A stretch of DNA of 64,000 nucleotides from CAVTYH01 sp963738835 (lineage in GTDB: Bacteria > Planctomycetota > Planctomycetia > Pirellulales > JADZDJ01). The translations under genes were made by a program, and so were the position numbers. The DNA is taken from assembly GCA_963738835.1 (NCBI GenBank), contig CAVTYH010000001.1, forward strand, positions 1,116,001-1,180,000, in the 5' to 3' direction. This document shows positions 39,612 through 49,467 of this stretch, in pieces (the stretch's first letter is position 1; each line of letters starts with the position of its first letter). The notes below the pieces were generated by a model, which did no database searches, had not been told where the DNA came from, and worked only from the letters and a program-made list of their open reading frames with translations.

Positions 39612-40349
39612 TTATTTTCGTGCATGGCAAATCTCGAATAAGTTAACGGTTTGCTTAACACCCGGATCACCGCCGGGAACGCTCAGTGGACCGAAAACGC
39701 GCGGTTTGCGAATGTTCAGTCCGGCGCATCGGCACTCGGCCGGTAATGACTCCGCCTTTGTCCGCTGCGGATCGGTGAGCAGGCCCAAACCATTTTGGTG
39801 CAGCGATTGTTGAAATGCCGCGGCGACGAGGTGGCAGTAATCCCGTTCATAAAGCACATCGGCTGCGATCACCACGTCGAAATCTATCAAGTCGCGCGGG
39901 TAGTGCCGCCAATCGGCGACGCAAACTTCCGGCATTGGCATTCCATTCAATAGCGCATTGAGGCGAACGAACTGAAGCGCCTCGGGATAATAGTCTACGG
40001 CGGTTACCGCGAAGCCCGCCGCTAAGGCCGTCATAACCGTTAAACCCGATCCGCAGCCGAGTTCCAGCAGCCGACGTTGTCGCCCGTCGATCTCGCCGCT
40101 CTCGGCCGCAATTCGCTGGGCCAGCACATAGGCGGAAGGCCAAATCTCGGCCCAGTAAGGCAGACGCTCGTCGCGGTTAAACTCCTCTTCGCTGATCAAT
40201 TCGTCGGCCGATCGCGGATGCCGCAGCTCGTAAGTCTTGCCAGCCACTGTCAGCCGATGCTCCACCACGGCAAACCGCTTAAACAGCTGCTCCTCCAGAG
40301 AAGCTGCCTCGGACTTGAACTCGGTTCCCAACAAATCGAAGTTGCTCAC
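39612..40349 (-). CDS. Class I SAM-dependent methyltransferase
   Basis: 245-residue methyltransferase of the METTL/nicotinamide N-methyltransferase-like group. Motif I is LLELGCGSGLTVMTALAAG, the acidic residue of strand 2 is in VTAVDYYPEAL, and DFDVVIAADVLYERD is the typical motif II/III region. PYWAEIWPSAYVLAQ upstream is characteristic of this subgroup. The GTG at 40349 (VSNFDLLGTEF) is taken as the start because longer upstream reading is not protein-like. The substrate is unknown; relatives modify protein lysines or small molecules. Confidence 0.8.
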   Translation of the reverse strand: MSNFDLLGTEFKSEAASLEEQLFKRFAVVEHRLTVAGKTYELRHPRSADELISEEEFNRDERLPYWAEIWPSAYVLAQRIAAESGEIDGRQRRLLELGCGSGLTVMTALAAGFAVTAVDYYPEALQFVRLNALLNGMPMPEVCVADWRHYPRDLIDFDVVIAADVLYERDYCHLVAAAFQQSLHQNGLGLLTDPQRTKAESLPAECRCAGLNIRKPRVFGPLSVPGGDPGVKQTVNLFEICHARK

Positions 40350-40505
40350 GCCGCCGATTGTAACGGCGCACCTTGCGCTGAGAAGCGGCAGTTCGCACCA
40401 CGAAGAGTGAACCATGTAGGCAAACTGTGACGATAAGCAAAACTGGTCGGTCGCGGCGCCATCCTGAAAGCCGCGGCCAAATGCCAAACTTGCTGGGGAG
40501 CTCCT

Positions 40506-41126
40506 ATGCCTGTCGCCGCACCGCATTTTCTGCTCCTGGCCGAAAGCCGACGCCGCAACCGACAGGGCGATTGGCGATTCGTGTTGCAAACCCCCGAAGG
40601 ACGGCGCCACTTGGAAGCTGCCGACGCCGAGCCCACCATCAGTCGTGAACGCCTTGAACTGCTGGCCGTCGTGCGCGGATTGGAAGCTCTTGACCAACCG
40701 TCGCGAGTCACATTGATGACGTCCAGCTCCTACGTAGCCCGCGGCCTGAATTACGGGATCGCGGAATGGCGGACGAACGACTGGCAATGGGAACGCTACG
40801 GTCAGATGGTTCCGGTGAAAGACGGCGACTTGTGGCGACGGCTCGATCATGCGTTGCAATTCCATCGTTTGGAGTGCCGTAAGTGGCGGATCGACCAGTC
40901 GCACGGTCGGCAACGAGCGACCTCGATGACTGCGGAACCCGCTTTGGCGATCAATACGTTGCAAGCAGAAACGCCTCCAACCGCAGTGGCCCATTCGCCA
41001 AAATGGCGCGGCTGGCGACATGCCTTTTTAAACGTCCGCAAAGGGCGTGGGGAGGCTCTTGGCCGGCTCCGATTGTGGCTCGCCCAGCTCGGAACCGGCC
41101 TGTTGCCACGGCCGTGGTTCGAGTAA
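40506..41126 (+). CDS. RNase H-fold protein with catalytic residues replaced
   Basis: 206 residues, related to RNase HI over residues about 5-130. ERLELLAVVRGLEAL keeps the second acidic residue (Glu51), and YVARGLNYGIAEW and PVKDGDLWRRLDHAL align well. However, the first Asp (TDGS in E. coli) corresponds to Ala12 in LLAES, the third (TDSQYV) to Ser73 in TSSSYV, and the C-terminal HxGH...D block is missing. It is therefore unlikely to be an active RNase H. The C-terminal 75 residues are basic and aromatic (LPRPWFE end) with no known domain. It lies upstream of glgB on the same strand. Confidence 0.75.
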   Translation: MPVAAPHFLLLAESRRRNRQGDWRFVLQTPEGRRHLEAADAEPTISRERLELLAVVRGLEALDQPSRVTLMTSSSYVARGLNYGIAEWRTNDWQWERYGQMVPVKDGDLWRRLDHALQFHRLECRKWRIDQSHGRQRATSMTAEPALAINTLQAETPPTAVAHSPKWRGWRHAFLNVRKGRGEALGRLRLWLAQLGTGLLPRPWFE

Positions 41127-41245
41127 CCAAAACGTCCAAATGATCGCAAACTACGGCTTTTGCCCCAAAAGTCCTCAGCATTTCCCGCAGATTCCATCCC
41201 ACCGCCTAGACGAAACCACACCTGCGAAGGCAAAATTGGCCTCGT

Positions 41246-43486
41246 ATGGACGCAATTTTGGAGGACACGGCTGTGCGAACTACTGTTGAACTGGAAAAGG
41301 TTGCCGCGCTGGTTGAAGGCCGGGCGGAAAACCCGTTTGAAATCCTGGGGCCTCACGAGGTCGATTACGCGGGCCGTCGGGCCGTGGCCGTTCGGGCTTA
41401 CCTGCCTAACTCGCAGCAAGCCTGGGTGGTGCATGCCGCCCATTACGGCACGCAGCCCATGCGGCGAATCCACCCTGCAGGCCTGTACGAAGCAATTTGT
41501 CCCGACACCCAGCCCGATCTGATCTCCCAATACCAGTTGCGAGTGATTGACGGGCGCGGAAAGCAATCGACAATGCACGACCCCTACGCCTTTCCGCCGC
41601 TCTTGTCCGATTACGACCTGCACTTGCTGGGCGAGGGAACGCACTGGAAAAGCTACCAGAAAATCGGTGCCCATCCGCGTTCTGTCAATGGCGTGGAAGG
41701 GGTGAACTTCGCCGTTTGGGCTCCAAACGCCCAGGGTGTTAGCGTCATCGGCGATTTCAACGGCTGGGATGCCCGTCGCCACCCGCTGCGTAAGCACATC
41801 CCCGGCGGCATTTGGGAATTGTTCGTTCCCGGCCTGGGCGACGGCACGCTGTACAAGTACCGCGTACGAATGGCCCACGGTGAGGAAATCGACAAGTCTG
41901 ACCCCTACGGCTTCGCCGCCGAAGTGCCGCCGCGCACCGCTTCCAAGGTCGTCGATCTGGATCGCTACCGCTGGCAAGACGAAGCTTGGATGTCGGAACG
42001 CCAGCAGCGCCAAGCGCTCGACAAGCCGATGTCGTTCTACGAAGTGCATCTGGGCAGTTGGCGTCGTCCCGGCGACGATCCGAACCGCTGGCTCACCTAC
42101 CGCGAACTGGCTCACCAGTTGGTCGAATACTGCGTCGAGATGGGCTACACGCACATCGAATTGCTGCCGGTCAGCGAACATCCATTCTCCGGCAGTTGGG
42201 GTTATCAAACGGTCGGCTACTACGCGGCCACCAGCCGTTACGGCTCGCCGCAAGATTTCATGTACTTTGTCGATCATTGCCATCAGAACGGCATTGGCGT
42301 GGTGATCGATTGGGTGCCGGCCCACTTCCCGCGCGACGGCCACGGCCTGCGTCGCTTCGACGGCACGGCGCTCTACGAACATGAAGACCCTCGCAAAGGC
42401 GAGCATCCCGATTGGGGCACGCTGATTTTCAATTACGGCCGCAACGAGGTTCGCAATTTTCTGCTCAGCAACGCGTTGTTCTGGCTCGACAAATATCACA
42501 TCGACGGGCTGCGCGTCGATGCCGTGGCGTCGATGCTGTATCTCGACTACAGCCGTCAAGCCGGCGAGTGGATTCCCAACGAATTCGGCGGTCGCGAAAA
42601 CTTGCAAGCCATTTCGTTCATCAAGGAATTCAATCTGCAATCGCATTTGCAGTATCCCGGCGTGCTGACGATTGCCGAGGAATCGACCGCCTGGCCTAGC
42701 GTTTCGCGGCCCACCTACGTCGGCGGACTGGGATTCAGCCTGAAATGGAACATGGGCTGGATGAACGACACGCTGCGCTACTTCCGCAAAGACCCGATCC
42801 ACCGCAACTACCATCACGATGAACTCACGTTTTCGTTGATTTACGCCTTCCACGAAAACTTCGTCCTGCCGCTGTCGCACGATGAAGTGGTGCATGGCAA
42901 GGGTTCGCTGTTGGACCAGGTGCCCGGCGACCTGTGGCAAAAGTTCGCCAACTTGCGGCTCTTGTATTCGTACATGTGGACGCACCCCGGCAAAAAGCTG
43001 CTCTTCATGGGCTGCGATTTCGGCCAGTGGAACGAATGGAACTACGACGAAAGCCTGGAATGGCACTTGCTGCAGTGGGATTCGCATAAGGGCTTGAAAA
43101 AGACCGTGGCCGATCTCAACCAGCTGATCCGCCGCGAGCCGGCGCTGCACGAAGTCGATTTCGATTACACCGGCTTCGAGTGGATCGATTGCCATAACTG
43201 GCAAAACAGCGTGCTGGTCTTCATGCGGAAAGCGAAAGACCCAACGGACTTCGTGATCGTGGCCTGCAATTTCACTCCGGTGCCGCGCGAAGGTTACTTG
43301 CTGGGCGTGCCGGAGCGCTGCTGGTACGAAGAAATCTATAACAGCGATTCCACCTACTACGGCGGCGGCAATATTGGTAACGGCCCGGGCATCATGGCCA
43401 CCGACCACATGGCCCACGGCCGGTCCCACTCGGTGGAAATTACGCTGCCTCCGTTGGCGACCATCGTTCTCAAGCCGCGCCGCTGA
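41246..43486 (+). CDS. glgB: 1,4-alpha-glucan branching enzyme GlgB
   Basis: Introduces alpha-1,6 branches in glycogen. The 746-residue protein has an extra N-terminal module, a CBM48 domain ([21 protein letters not shown]) and a GH13 barrel. The catalytic Asp is in [13 protein letters not shown], the Glu in IAEEST and the second Asp in [12 protein letters not shown]. The C-terminal all-beta domain ends [16 protein letters not shown]. No frame break occurs over 2.2 kb. No other glycogen gene is adjacent. Confidence 0.96.
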   Translation: MDAILEDTAVRTTVELEKVAALVEGRAENPFEILGPHEVDYAGRRAVAVRAYLPNSQQAWVVHAAHYGTQPMRRIHPAGLYEAICPDTQPDLISQYQLRVIDGRGKQSTMHDPYAFPPLLSDYDLHLLGEGTHWKSYQKIGAHPRSVNGVEGVNFAVWAPNAQGVSVIGDFNGWDARRHPLRKHIPGGIWELFVPGLGDGTLYKYRVRMAHGEEIDKSDPYGFAAEVPPRTASKVVDLDRYRWQDEAWMSERQQRQALDKPMSFYEVHLGSWRRPGDDPNRWLTYRELAHQLVEYCVEMGYTHIELLPVSEHPFSGSWGYQTVGYYAATSRYGSPQDFMYFVDHCHQNGIGVVIDWVPAHFPRDGHGLRRFDGTALYEHEDPRKGEHPDWGTLIFNYGRNEVRNFLLSNALFWLDKYHIDGLRVDAVASMLYLDYSRQAGEWIPNEFGGRENLQAISFIKEFNLQSHLQYPGVLTIAEESTAWPSVSRPTYVGGLGFSLKWNMGWMNDTLRYFRKDPIHRNYHHDELTFSLIYAFHENFVLPLSHDEVVHGKGSLLDQVPGDLWQKFANLRLLYSYMWTHPGKKLLFMGCDFGQWNEWNYDESLEWHLLQWDSHKGLKKTVADLNQLIRREPALHEVDFDYTGFEWIDCHNWQNSVLVFMRKAKDPTDFVIVACNFTPVPREGYLLGVPERCWYEEIYNSDSTYYGGGNIGNGPGIMATDHMAHGRSHSVEITLPPLATIVLKPRR

Positions 43487-44427
43487 GCAGTGTAGCGGTC
43501 GGTGATCAGTGCGCTGCAATCCGAGCCGCGACCGTGAGGAAGCGGAGTGCCGCCCACCGCTTGGCCGCGACACTGTCGCGCCTGGAGAGCGCGCCGCAGC
43601 CGTTACCGCGCCGTTTGCGCGCGCTGCGCTGTTGCACCCTCGATGGCGACATCCCTCTCTGGCGATCGCCAAAATCTTCGAGAAAATCGCTGCATCGCCC
43701 TCGCATTGCTCCCTCGACCACGCGACCGTTTTCCGAAAATCGCCATTTCTCTCGACAAAACCGTGGTCAGCGCAAGAGCGCGCGAACAAAAAATAAAATC
43801 GATGGAGCAATGTTTGAGCCAAAACCCTGGAAAACACGGCACTTTTCTGCGCATCGCCCCCTCATTGCTCCCTCGGCAATTTGTCGGTTTTCCAAAAATC
43901 ATGGTTTCCCTCGGCAAAACGCCGCTTTTTCTCCTCTGCGCGTTTGAGCAGCGGATGGCGACATGCGGTGGTAACTCTTCTCACCCAAGCTCAGGGGTTG
44001 CAACCCCTGAGCTTTTTCGGACACTGTTTGAACACACACGGACACAATTATAATGTACATCTGTATAAAATGCAATCGCAGAAACAGGCCACGCTCTTTG
44101 CTGGTGTTGAGTGTCCGTGGTGTAACCACCTGTCGTAATCCGCAAAGCAGCAGCGGTAATCCCCCTTGCTAGCTGTCAGCACGCTGAAGGCGTGGAAGAA
44201 CAAAGCCCAGGGTAAGCGGCGCTTTGCCGCGCCACCCTGGGTTGTCGTGGTTTTCAATTCGTGAACCCTGAAGGTGTTCCACTGGAATTGATATTGGTGT
44301 CGATTGTGCAACCCTGTCAGGGTTGACGGTGTATGCTGACGTGCCAACACAGGGTAGCCGCGAGGCGTGCGGCAACCCTGGGCTGCGATATACAACGCTT
44401 TCAGCGTTGGCAGGCAGTGGCTCGATG
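43487..44427. other. Long non-coding region with duplicated block and repeats
   Basis: No gene is visible. Positions 43692-43763 and 43851-43924 are imperfect direct copies of a block of about 72 bases beginning GCATCGCCC and containing CATTGCTCCCTCG. A palindrome with a T-run is at 43987-44017. Positions about 44190-44425 hold a planctomycete-type intergenic repeat with CCCAGGGT / ACCCTGGG words in both orientations (AAGCCCAGGGTAAGCGGC, then GCGCCACCCTGGG, later CAACCCTGGGCTGCGATA). Confidence 0.55.
43987..44017. terminator. Perfect palindrome with T-run
   Basis: AAGCTCAGGGGTTG is directly followed by its exact complement CAACCCCTGAGCTT and then TTT. It could terminate transcripts, but it is 500 bases from glgB and resembles the 39569 palindrome, so it may be a repeat unit. 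Confidence 0.5.
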
Positions 44428-45687
44428 CTAATACGCCACCACGGTTTCAATGTGCGATTGCAGCACGCGCAAGGTTTCGTCCGAAATCTGCGGCGGGCCA
44501 TTGACGATGAGCTTTTTCAAATGCGGCATTTCAAGAAGGCGGCGGACGGCAGCGTCGGTTAGATGCTTACAGCCAGCCAGATCGAGTTCCTCTAGCTGCG
44601 AGGCTTGCAATATGGAATCGATCGAAGCATCGGTGATGTTCCAGAAAAACAAGCTCATCTTACGAAGTGACTTGATTTTACAGATCGCCGCGACGCCGAC
44701 GTCGGTTGCCTTCGTGAAATGCCCTGTGATGTTGAATTCCTCGAGCGATTTCGAACCGGCCAAATGCTTAAGCCCCTCGTCGGTAAACTCGAAGTTTTCC
44801 AGAATGAGCGTTCGTATCTCAGGCAGCGCGGCGATCGCTTCGAGTGTGGCATCGGCGGCTGGACCTTTGATCCGCGCTTCGTGGACCTGCGGCAACGTGC
44901 TCATGACGGCCAAAAATTCGGCTTTGTCTGCCGCCGTCTCCAGCTTAACACTGTTCAGAGCGACCTCTTGAGGTCGGCACATGAATGTGAAATCGCTGGG
45001 ATTAAGCAGACACCGCGTCCAGCGTGGGCTGGGGTCGTACTTTACCAAGTTGACACCGGGAAAACGCTGGAAGAATTCGCTTTGCCGTTTCCAGCGGCTG
45101 TAATGATACATCCACCAGCCGAGCGCTAATCCAACGACCGTGGTCATCACAAACAGCGAGCGAAGTGAAAATCGCCAGCCGAAATTGTGCCGGCGGTAAT
45201 GTCGCACCAAAATCAGAACGGCAAGCGCAATGATCGCTAGCAGAACGCCGACATCGACCAACAACCATGGCCAGGAGAATGACTGCACAATTGTGGCCGT
45301 TACCGGCGATGCGGAACCGGTGGAGACGCCGAGCAGCTGCAAAGTTACATTTCCGTCCTGAATTGCTCGCTCGTTGGCTTTCGCCGTCGCCGCTTGCATT
45401 GCCGCCAGCGCGGCGGTTTTTGCTGGAGTAAGATTCGGACCGATGGAAACCGATGCCGTCGTTCGCTCGACGGTATCCATGAACGGCCAAGGCCAGCCGC
45501 GATCGAAAAACTGAAAAGACACCGGGCCCGTGAATGGTCCCAAAGCGCGGAGCGCACTTGGAGAGATCGATTGAGGCCCCGTCGTTTTCACCGGTGTCAG
45601 CAACAGTTTGCCGCAGATGAAAATCACCGGGGCGATGAGCATCGCCGGCACGAGAAAACGGGGCAGGCGAGAAATGAAGCGGCGCAT
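44428..45687 (-). CDS. Leucine-rich-repeat membrane protein
   Basis: 419 residues. Three likely membrane segments are at 11-29 (FLVPAMLIAPVIFICG), about 138-160 (LLVDVGVLLAIIALAVLI) and about 175-195. The last carries RFSLRSLFVMTTVVG, a motif typical of planctomycete membrane proteins. The cytoplasmic or periplasmic C-terminal half contains LRRs (LEEFNITG, LRKMSLFFWN, LEELDLAGCKHLTDAAVRRL) of the RNI/cysteine-containing type. It is probably a protein-binding surface; the partner is unknown. Intact. Confidence 0.75.
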   Translation of the reverse strand: MRRFISRLPRFLVPAMLIAPVIFICGKLLLTPVKTTGPQSISPSALRALGPFTGPVSFQFFDRGWPWPFMDTVERTTASVSIGPNLTPAKTAALAAMQAATAKANERAIQDGNVTLQLLGVSTGSASPVTATIVQSFSWPWLLVDVGVLLAIIALAVLILVRHYRRHNFGWRFSLRSLFVMTTVVGLALGWWMYHYSRWKRQSEFFQRFPGVNLVKYDPSPRWTRCLLNPSDFTFMCRPQEVALNSVKLETAADKAEFLAVMSTLPQVHEARIKGPAADATLEAIAALPEIRTLILENFEFTDEGLKHLAGSKSLEEFNITGHFTKATDVGVAAICKIKSLRKMSLFFWNITDASIDSILQASQLEELDLAGCKHLTDAAVRRLLEMPHLKKLIVNGPPQISDETLRVLQSHIETVVAY

Positions 45688-45790
45688 CGTGCTTGTGGCG
45701 TGTGGTGGCCTTAAAATTCACACGGAGTCACGATTATTGAACCACGACGGCGCGGCCTGCACAACGTGAATTTTGCGAGCACTACCCTCT

Positions 45791-45893
45791 TTAGCCCTCG
45801 GTGAACACGCCGAGGGCCATGCGGATTATTGTCGGCAAGGTTGATGGCAAGGGAGTGCGGATTGCCCCGGGTGTTTTCATTTGGGGCTAAATG
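45791..45893. repeat. Degenerate REP doublet
   Basis: TTTAGCCCTCGG-TGAACACG-CCGAGGGC at the left and GCGGATTGCCCCGGG ... GGGGCTAAAT at the right. This is the same layout and ends as the doublets around the RAYT gene at 15.8-16.6 kb, but with a different palindrome core. Confidence 0.6.
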
Positions 45894-45899
45894 TGTGCA

Positions 45900-46364
45900 T
45901 CAAGATTCGAGGTGCGGTATCGGCGGCACTTCAATGCCCAGGGCGGTGGCCAGATCGATGGCGTGCTCTTGTTCCTGAATCGAAATTTCGCGCAGCACTT
46001 CGCAAATCGCATATTCCTCCAGTGCTTCGGCCTGACGGATTCTCGCCCGGTAGTTGGCGATGGTTTGCACTTCGTTGTCCAAATCGAAGCGGAGCATCTT
46101 TTTGGCGTCTTTGGACGTTTTCACCTCCACTGGCACCACGGTTGGCATTCCACCAAGGTAGTCGATCTGCTTGGCGATTTGCAGCGCATGGGCCAGCTCT
46201 TCGGTGGCGTGGACCTCAAGTTCTTTGGCAATATTCATGTACTCCGCGCCTTTAAGCACCTGGCTGTAATTCACGTAGGCGATGATCGCCTGGTACTCGC
46301 GGGCCAAATCAGAGTTTAGAGCGTCAATCAGTTTCTTGCGTGCAGCACCGTCTGGTTTCGCCAT
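45900..46364 (-). CDS. Ferritin-like / bacterioferritin-type protein
   Basis: 154-residue four-helix protein. Diiron ligands are suggested by LAREYQAIIAYVNYSQ, EVHATEELAHALQIA (E-x-x-H), and a second pair in EYAICEVLREISIQEQEHA. It resembles bacterioferritin-like proteins annotated in planctomycetes. The start at 46364 has AAAGGAGAAAGTC directly upstream, a strong ribosome site; the longer upstream reading has no support. It probably stores or oxidises iron. It is divergent from the sulfide module. Confidence 0.8.
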   Translation of the reverse strand: MAKPDGAARKKLIDALNSDLAREYQAIIAYVNYSQVLKGAEYMNIAKELEVHATEELAHALQIAKQIDYLGGMPTVVPVEVKTSKDAKKMLRFDLDNEVQTIANYRARIRQAEALEEYAICEVLREISIQEQEHAIDLATALGIEVPPIPHLES

Positions 46365-46799
46365 GACTTTCTCCTTTACGGCTCGCAGAAAGGATGTTCG
46401 AAGATGTCGTTGAATTCCCCGTGGGACAATCAAAAACGCAACGTTGATAAGACATTTTAGAAGAACGGACCTCAAATCGGCAATGATGTACGACGGGGGT
46501 CGCGACATACCGCCGCAGGGTTTTACTGCATCCCGTGTGCCGAACTTGTGGCCGTCGCAGTTAAATTCGGGCTGCTCAGAAACTTGCCCGCTGAGGTGCG
46601 ACAACTCGACCTCGATGCTGGCGTCGAGTTTCTCCAAAACCCGCGCGTGTTATTTTGGGGCGATTCAAACGGAAATCTCGAGTTGCATTGCAATCCGCCT
46701 TGATCGCAGAACTTTACGCCGCATTTCTGGAAATTCATTATATTGACATATCGCGATAATACGATATAATGGGTGTGGGGCACAGAACACACGATTGGC
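46365..46799. other. Divergent intergenic region with ArsR promoter
   Basis: No coding signal is seen. The right end contains the promoter and dyad described at 46736-46771. The remainder has no recognisable repeat. Confidence 0.5.
46736..46771 (+). promoter_or_regulatory. Sigma-70 promoter overlapped by an operator-like dyad
   Basis: TTGACA at 46743-46748 and TATAAT at 46765-46770 are 16 bases apart, a near-consensus promoter. The same stretch is a dyad centred at 46753/46754. CATTATAT (46736-46743) mirrors ATATAATG (46764-46771), and TATCGCGATA (46749-46758) is palindromic at the same centre. This fits repression by the ArsR-family protein encoded 30 bases downstream. Confidence 0.75.
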
Positions 46800-47113
46800 A
46801 TGAAGAGCAAAAAATCTCAATTGATGCCGATGTCGGCACTGGAGCAAGCGGCTGAGTGTTTGAAAACACTGGCCCATCCGCACCGACTGCGCATTGTCGA
46901 GATGCTGCTACGCCCCGCTACACCGTCGGAGAACTGGCCGAGGCCTGTGGCATTCCCAGCCACATGGCTTCGGAACACCTGCGACTGATGCAGCGCTGCG
47001 GTTTCCTGACCAGTCAGAAGGATGGGCGCAAGACGTATTACCAAATTGCCGAGCTGCACCTGGCGGACATCATGCAATGCGTGGAGGCCCGCTTCGGCCG
47101 CGGGAATTCATGA
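46800..47113 (+). CDS. ArsR-family transcriptional repressor, frameshifted
   Basis: About 105-residue winged-helix repressor. LKTLAHPHRLRIVEMLL, then YTVGELAEACGIPSHMASEHL, MQRCGFLTSQKDGRKTYYQI. Four cysteines are present (AECL, EACG, QRCG, MQCV); the recognition-helix context lacks the classic ArsR metal motif, so a redox or persulfide signal is possible. The frame breaks near 46913, within CGCCCCGC, where one base is missing. The dyad at its promoter suggests autoregulation and control of the rhodanese and CoA-disulfide reductase genes that follow. Confidence 0.8.
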
Positions 47114-47204
47114 CCGTCCCTATCAAGATTTCACATTCTTCAATTCCATGACAATTTTGCGTCGTTTGGCGCCCGTTAGTTGATGAACATTGAGGTAAAA
47201 TCCA

Positions 47205-47765
47205 ATGAACATTTCCACAATTTCTCCCGCCGGCCTGGCTCAACGCTACAGCGCAGGTGAGCCATGCGACTTGATCGACGTTCGGACCCCGCTCGAGTAT
47301 CGCGCTCTGCACGTGAAGTTTGCTCGTAATGTTCCGCTCGATCAGCTCCAGCCACAAGCCGTGGTGACGGGGCGCAACGGAGCGCGCAACGCGCCACTCT
47401 ATATTATCTGTCAGTCGGGCGGCCGAAGCCGGAAGGCGTGCGAATTGTTCCTGCAAGCCGGTTACTCCAACGTGGTGAGCGTCGATGGCGGCACCACCGC
47501 CTGCGAGCAAGCGGGCCTGCCGATGATTCAGGGGAAGAAGGCGATTTCACTCGAACGCCAAGTGCGGATCGCGGCAGGCTCATTGGTGTTGGTGGGAGCA
47601 ATCCTGGGTTATTTTGTCCATCCCGCATTCTTTGGTTTGTCGGCTTTCGTTGGCGCCGGGCTTGTCTTCGCCGGAATCTCTGACACGTGCGGCATGGGAA
47701 TGTTGCTGGCGCGGATGCCGTGGAATCGGCGCCGGAATAGCGAAACCCCCTGCTGCACGCCTTGA
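47205..47765 (+). CDS. Rhodanese with DUF2892 membrane anchor (YgaP-like)
   Basis: 186-residue membrane sulfurtransferase. The rhodanese domain (residues 1-105) has DLIDVRTPLEYRALHV and the active-site loop ICQSGGRSRKA with the catalytic Cys. The C-terminal DUF2892 part has two membrane segments (IAAGSLVLVGAILGYFVHPA and FVGAGLVFAGISDTCG, then MGMLLARMPWN). It probably transfers sulfane sulfur at the cytoplasmic face. It lies between the ArsR-type regulator and the persulfide reductase. Confidence 0.9.
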   Translation: MNISTISPAGLAQRYSAGEPCDLIDVRTPLEYRALHVKFARNVPLDQLQPQAVVTGRNGARNAPLYIICQSGGRSRKACELFLQAGYSNVVSVDGGTTACEQAGLPMIQGKKAISLERQVRIAAGSLVLVGAILGYFVHPAFFGLSAFVGAGLVFAGISDTCGMGMLLARMPWNRRRNSETPCCTP

Positions 47766-47794
47766 GATGCAGCTACGCATCAGGAGACCGCACC

Positions 47795-49467
47795 ATGAAA
47801 CTAGTCATTATTGGCGGGGTTGCCGGAGGCGCTTCTGCTGCTGCCCGCGCGCGGCGTCTTTCCGAGGAGGCCCACATTGTGCTGATTGAGCGCGGCCCGG
47901 ATGTCTCGTTTGCAAATTGCGGTCTGCCGTATTACATCGGCGGCGAGATTGTCGAGCGGGAGAAGCTCTTGGTGGTTACACCCGAGCGACTCAGAACGCG
48001 CTTTAAACTTGACGTGCGGGTGCTATCATCGGTCGAAGCGATCAACCGGGCGGCAAAGACAATTCGAATTCGCGACATTGCTTCGGGCAAAGAATACGAC
48101 GAATCGTACGACAAGCTAATTCTTGCGCCGGGCGCGGCTCCGATTCGGCCACCGTTGTCGGGCATCGATTCGCCGGGCATCTTCACGCTGCGAAACCTGC
48201 AAGACATGGACCGCATCAAGGCGCAGCTCGGTGGCGTGCGCCAGGCGCTGGTTGTCGGGGCAGGCTTCATCGGCCTTGAATTGGTCGAAAGCCTCGTGCG
48301 GCAAGACATTGTGACCACGGTCGTCGAACTGCAAGATCAAGTGCTGCCACCGTTCGATAAAGAGATGACGACGCCGATTCTCAATGCGCTAATCAATCAG
48401 GGTGTAAACGTGCAGCTAAGCGAATCGGCGGAGGGCTTCGAAAAGACGCCGGATGGCGTTGTTGTCGCGTTGAAATCCGGACAGCGCATCGCCGCTCAAC
48501 TGGTGGTTCTAGGAGTCGGCGTGCGCCCGAAAACAAATTGGCTGTGGCGTCCGGACTTGAAGTCGGCAAGCGCGGCGGAATTCGCGTGAACGAATATCTG
48601 CAAACAGGCGATCCAGATATTTATGCCGTGGGCGATGCGATTGAAGTGAAAGACTTCGTCCTTGGTGAGCCGACTCAAGTGCCGTTGGCAGGGCCGGCCA
48701 ACCGACAAGGTCGAATTGCTGCCGAGAATGCGCTGGGTGGGTGTGTGCGTTATCGTGGAACGCAGGGGACAGCCATCGTCGGCGTGTTCGATCGTACCGC
48801 GGCGATGACCGGCGCTTCAGAGAAATCGTTGAAGCGCAGCCACCAGCCGTATCGTATGGTCTACGTGCATCCGAACCAGCATGCAGGATACTATCCGGGC
48901 GCGGAACCGATGACGCTGAAGTTGCTTTTCGATCCAAAGACAGGAAAGCTTCTGGCTGCGCAAGCCGTCGGTGGCGCCGGCGTGGATAAGCGAATCGATG
49001 TGCTAGCGGTCGCCATTCAAGCGGGTATGACTGTCTTTGATCTGGAAGAGATGGAAATGGCATACGCGCCGCAGTACGGTTCGGCCAAAGACCCCATCAA
49101 TATGGCAGGCTTTGTGGCAGCCGGAATGTTGCGCGGAGACCATCCGCAAATCGATGTGCTCACGCTCCTGTCATCGCCGCCGGCTGAGCGTCCGTTGTTG
49201 CTCGACGTGCGCACCGCGGAAGAGTTTGCCGCCGGTCATATCCTCAATGCCGTCAACATCCCGGTTGATGAGCTGCGACCTCGGCTCGATGAATTGCCGC
49301 GTGATCGGGAAATTGCCGCCTACTGCCAGGTCGGGCAGCGGGGCTATCTCGCGACGCGAATTCTACTGCAGTCCGGTTTCCGAGCCAAGAATGTCAGCGG
49401 CGGTTACAATACCTACAAGCTGTGGAATCCGCTGCCAGGCAGGCCGTTGGTTGGAGCAAACGCATGA
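47795..49467 (+). CDS. CoA-disulfide / persulfide reductase with rhodanese domain, frameshifted
   Basis: Flavin- and NAD(P)H-dependent reductase of the CoADR-RHD (Npsr) type that reduces CoA disulfide or CoA persulfide. The FAD site is IIGGVAGGASAAARAR. The redox Cys42 is in FANCGLPYYIGG. The NAD site is VVGAGFIGLELVESL. A C-terminal rhodanese domain has LLLDVRTAEEFAAGHI and Cys in AYCQVGQRG. The frame breaks near 48537: ACAAATTGG needs one more T to read TNLAVASGLEVG. The 3' end overlaps the next gene by ATGA. It fits sulfide detoxification. Confidence 0.88.

Noticed and set aside
40847..43837. 996-codon open frame on the minus strand
   Set aside because: It is the shadow of glgB and the RNase H-like gene, rich in His, Gln, Val and Arg, with no recognisable motif.
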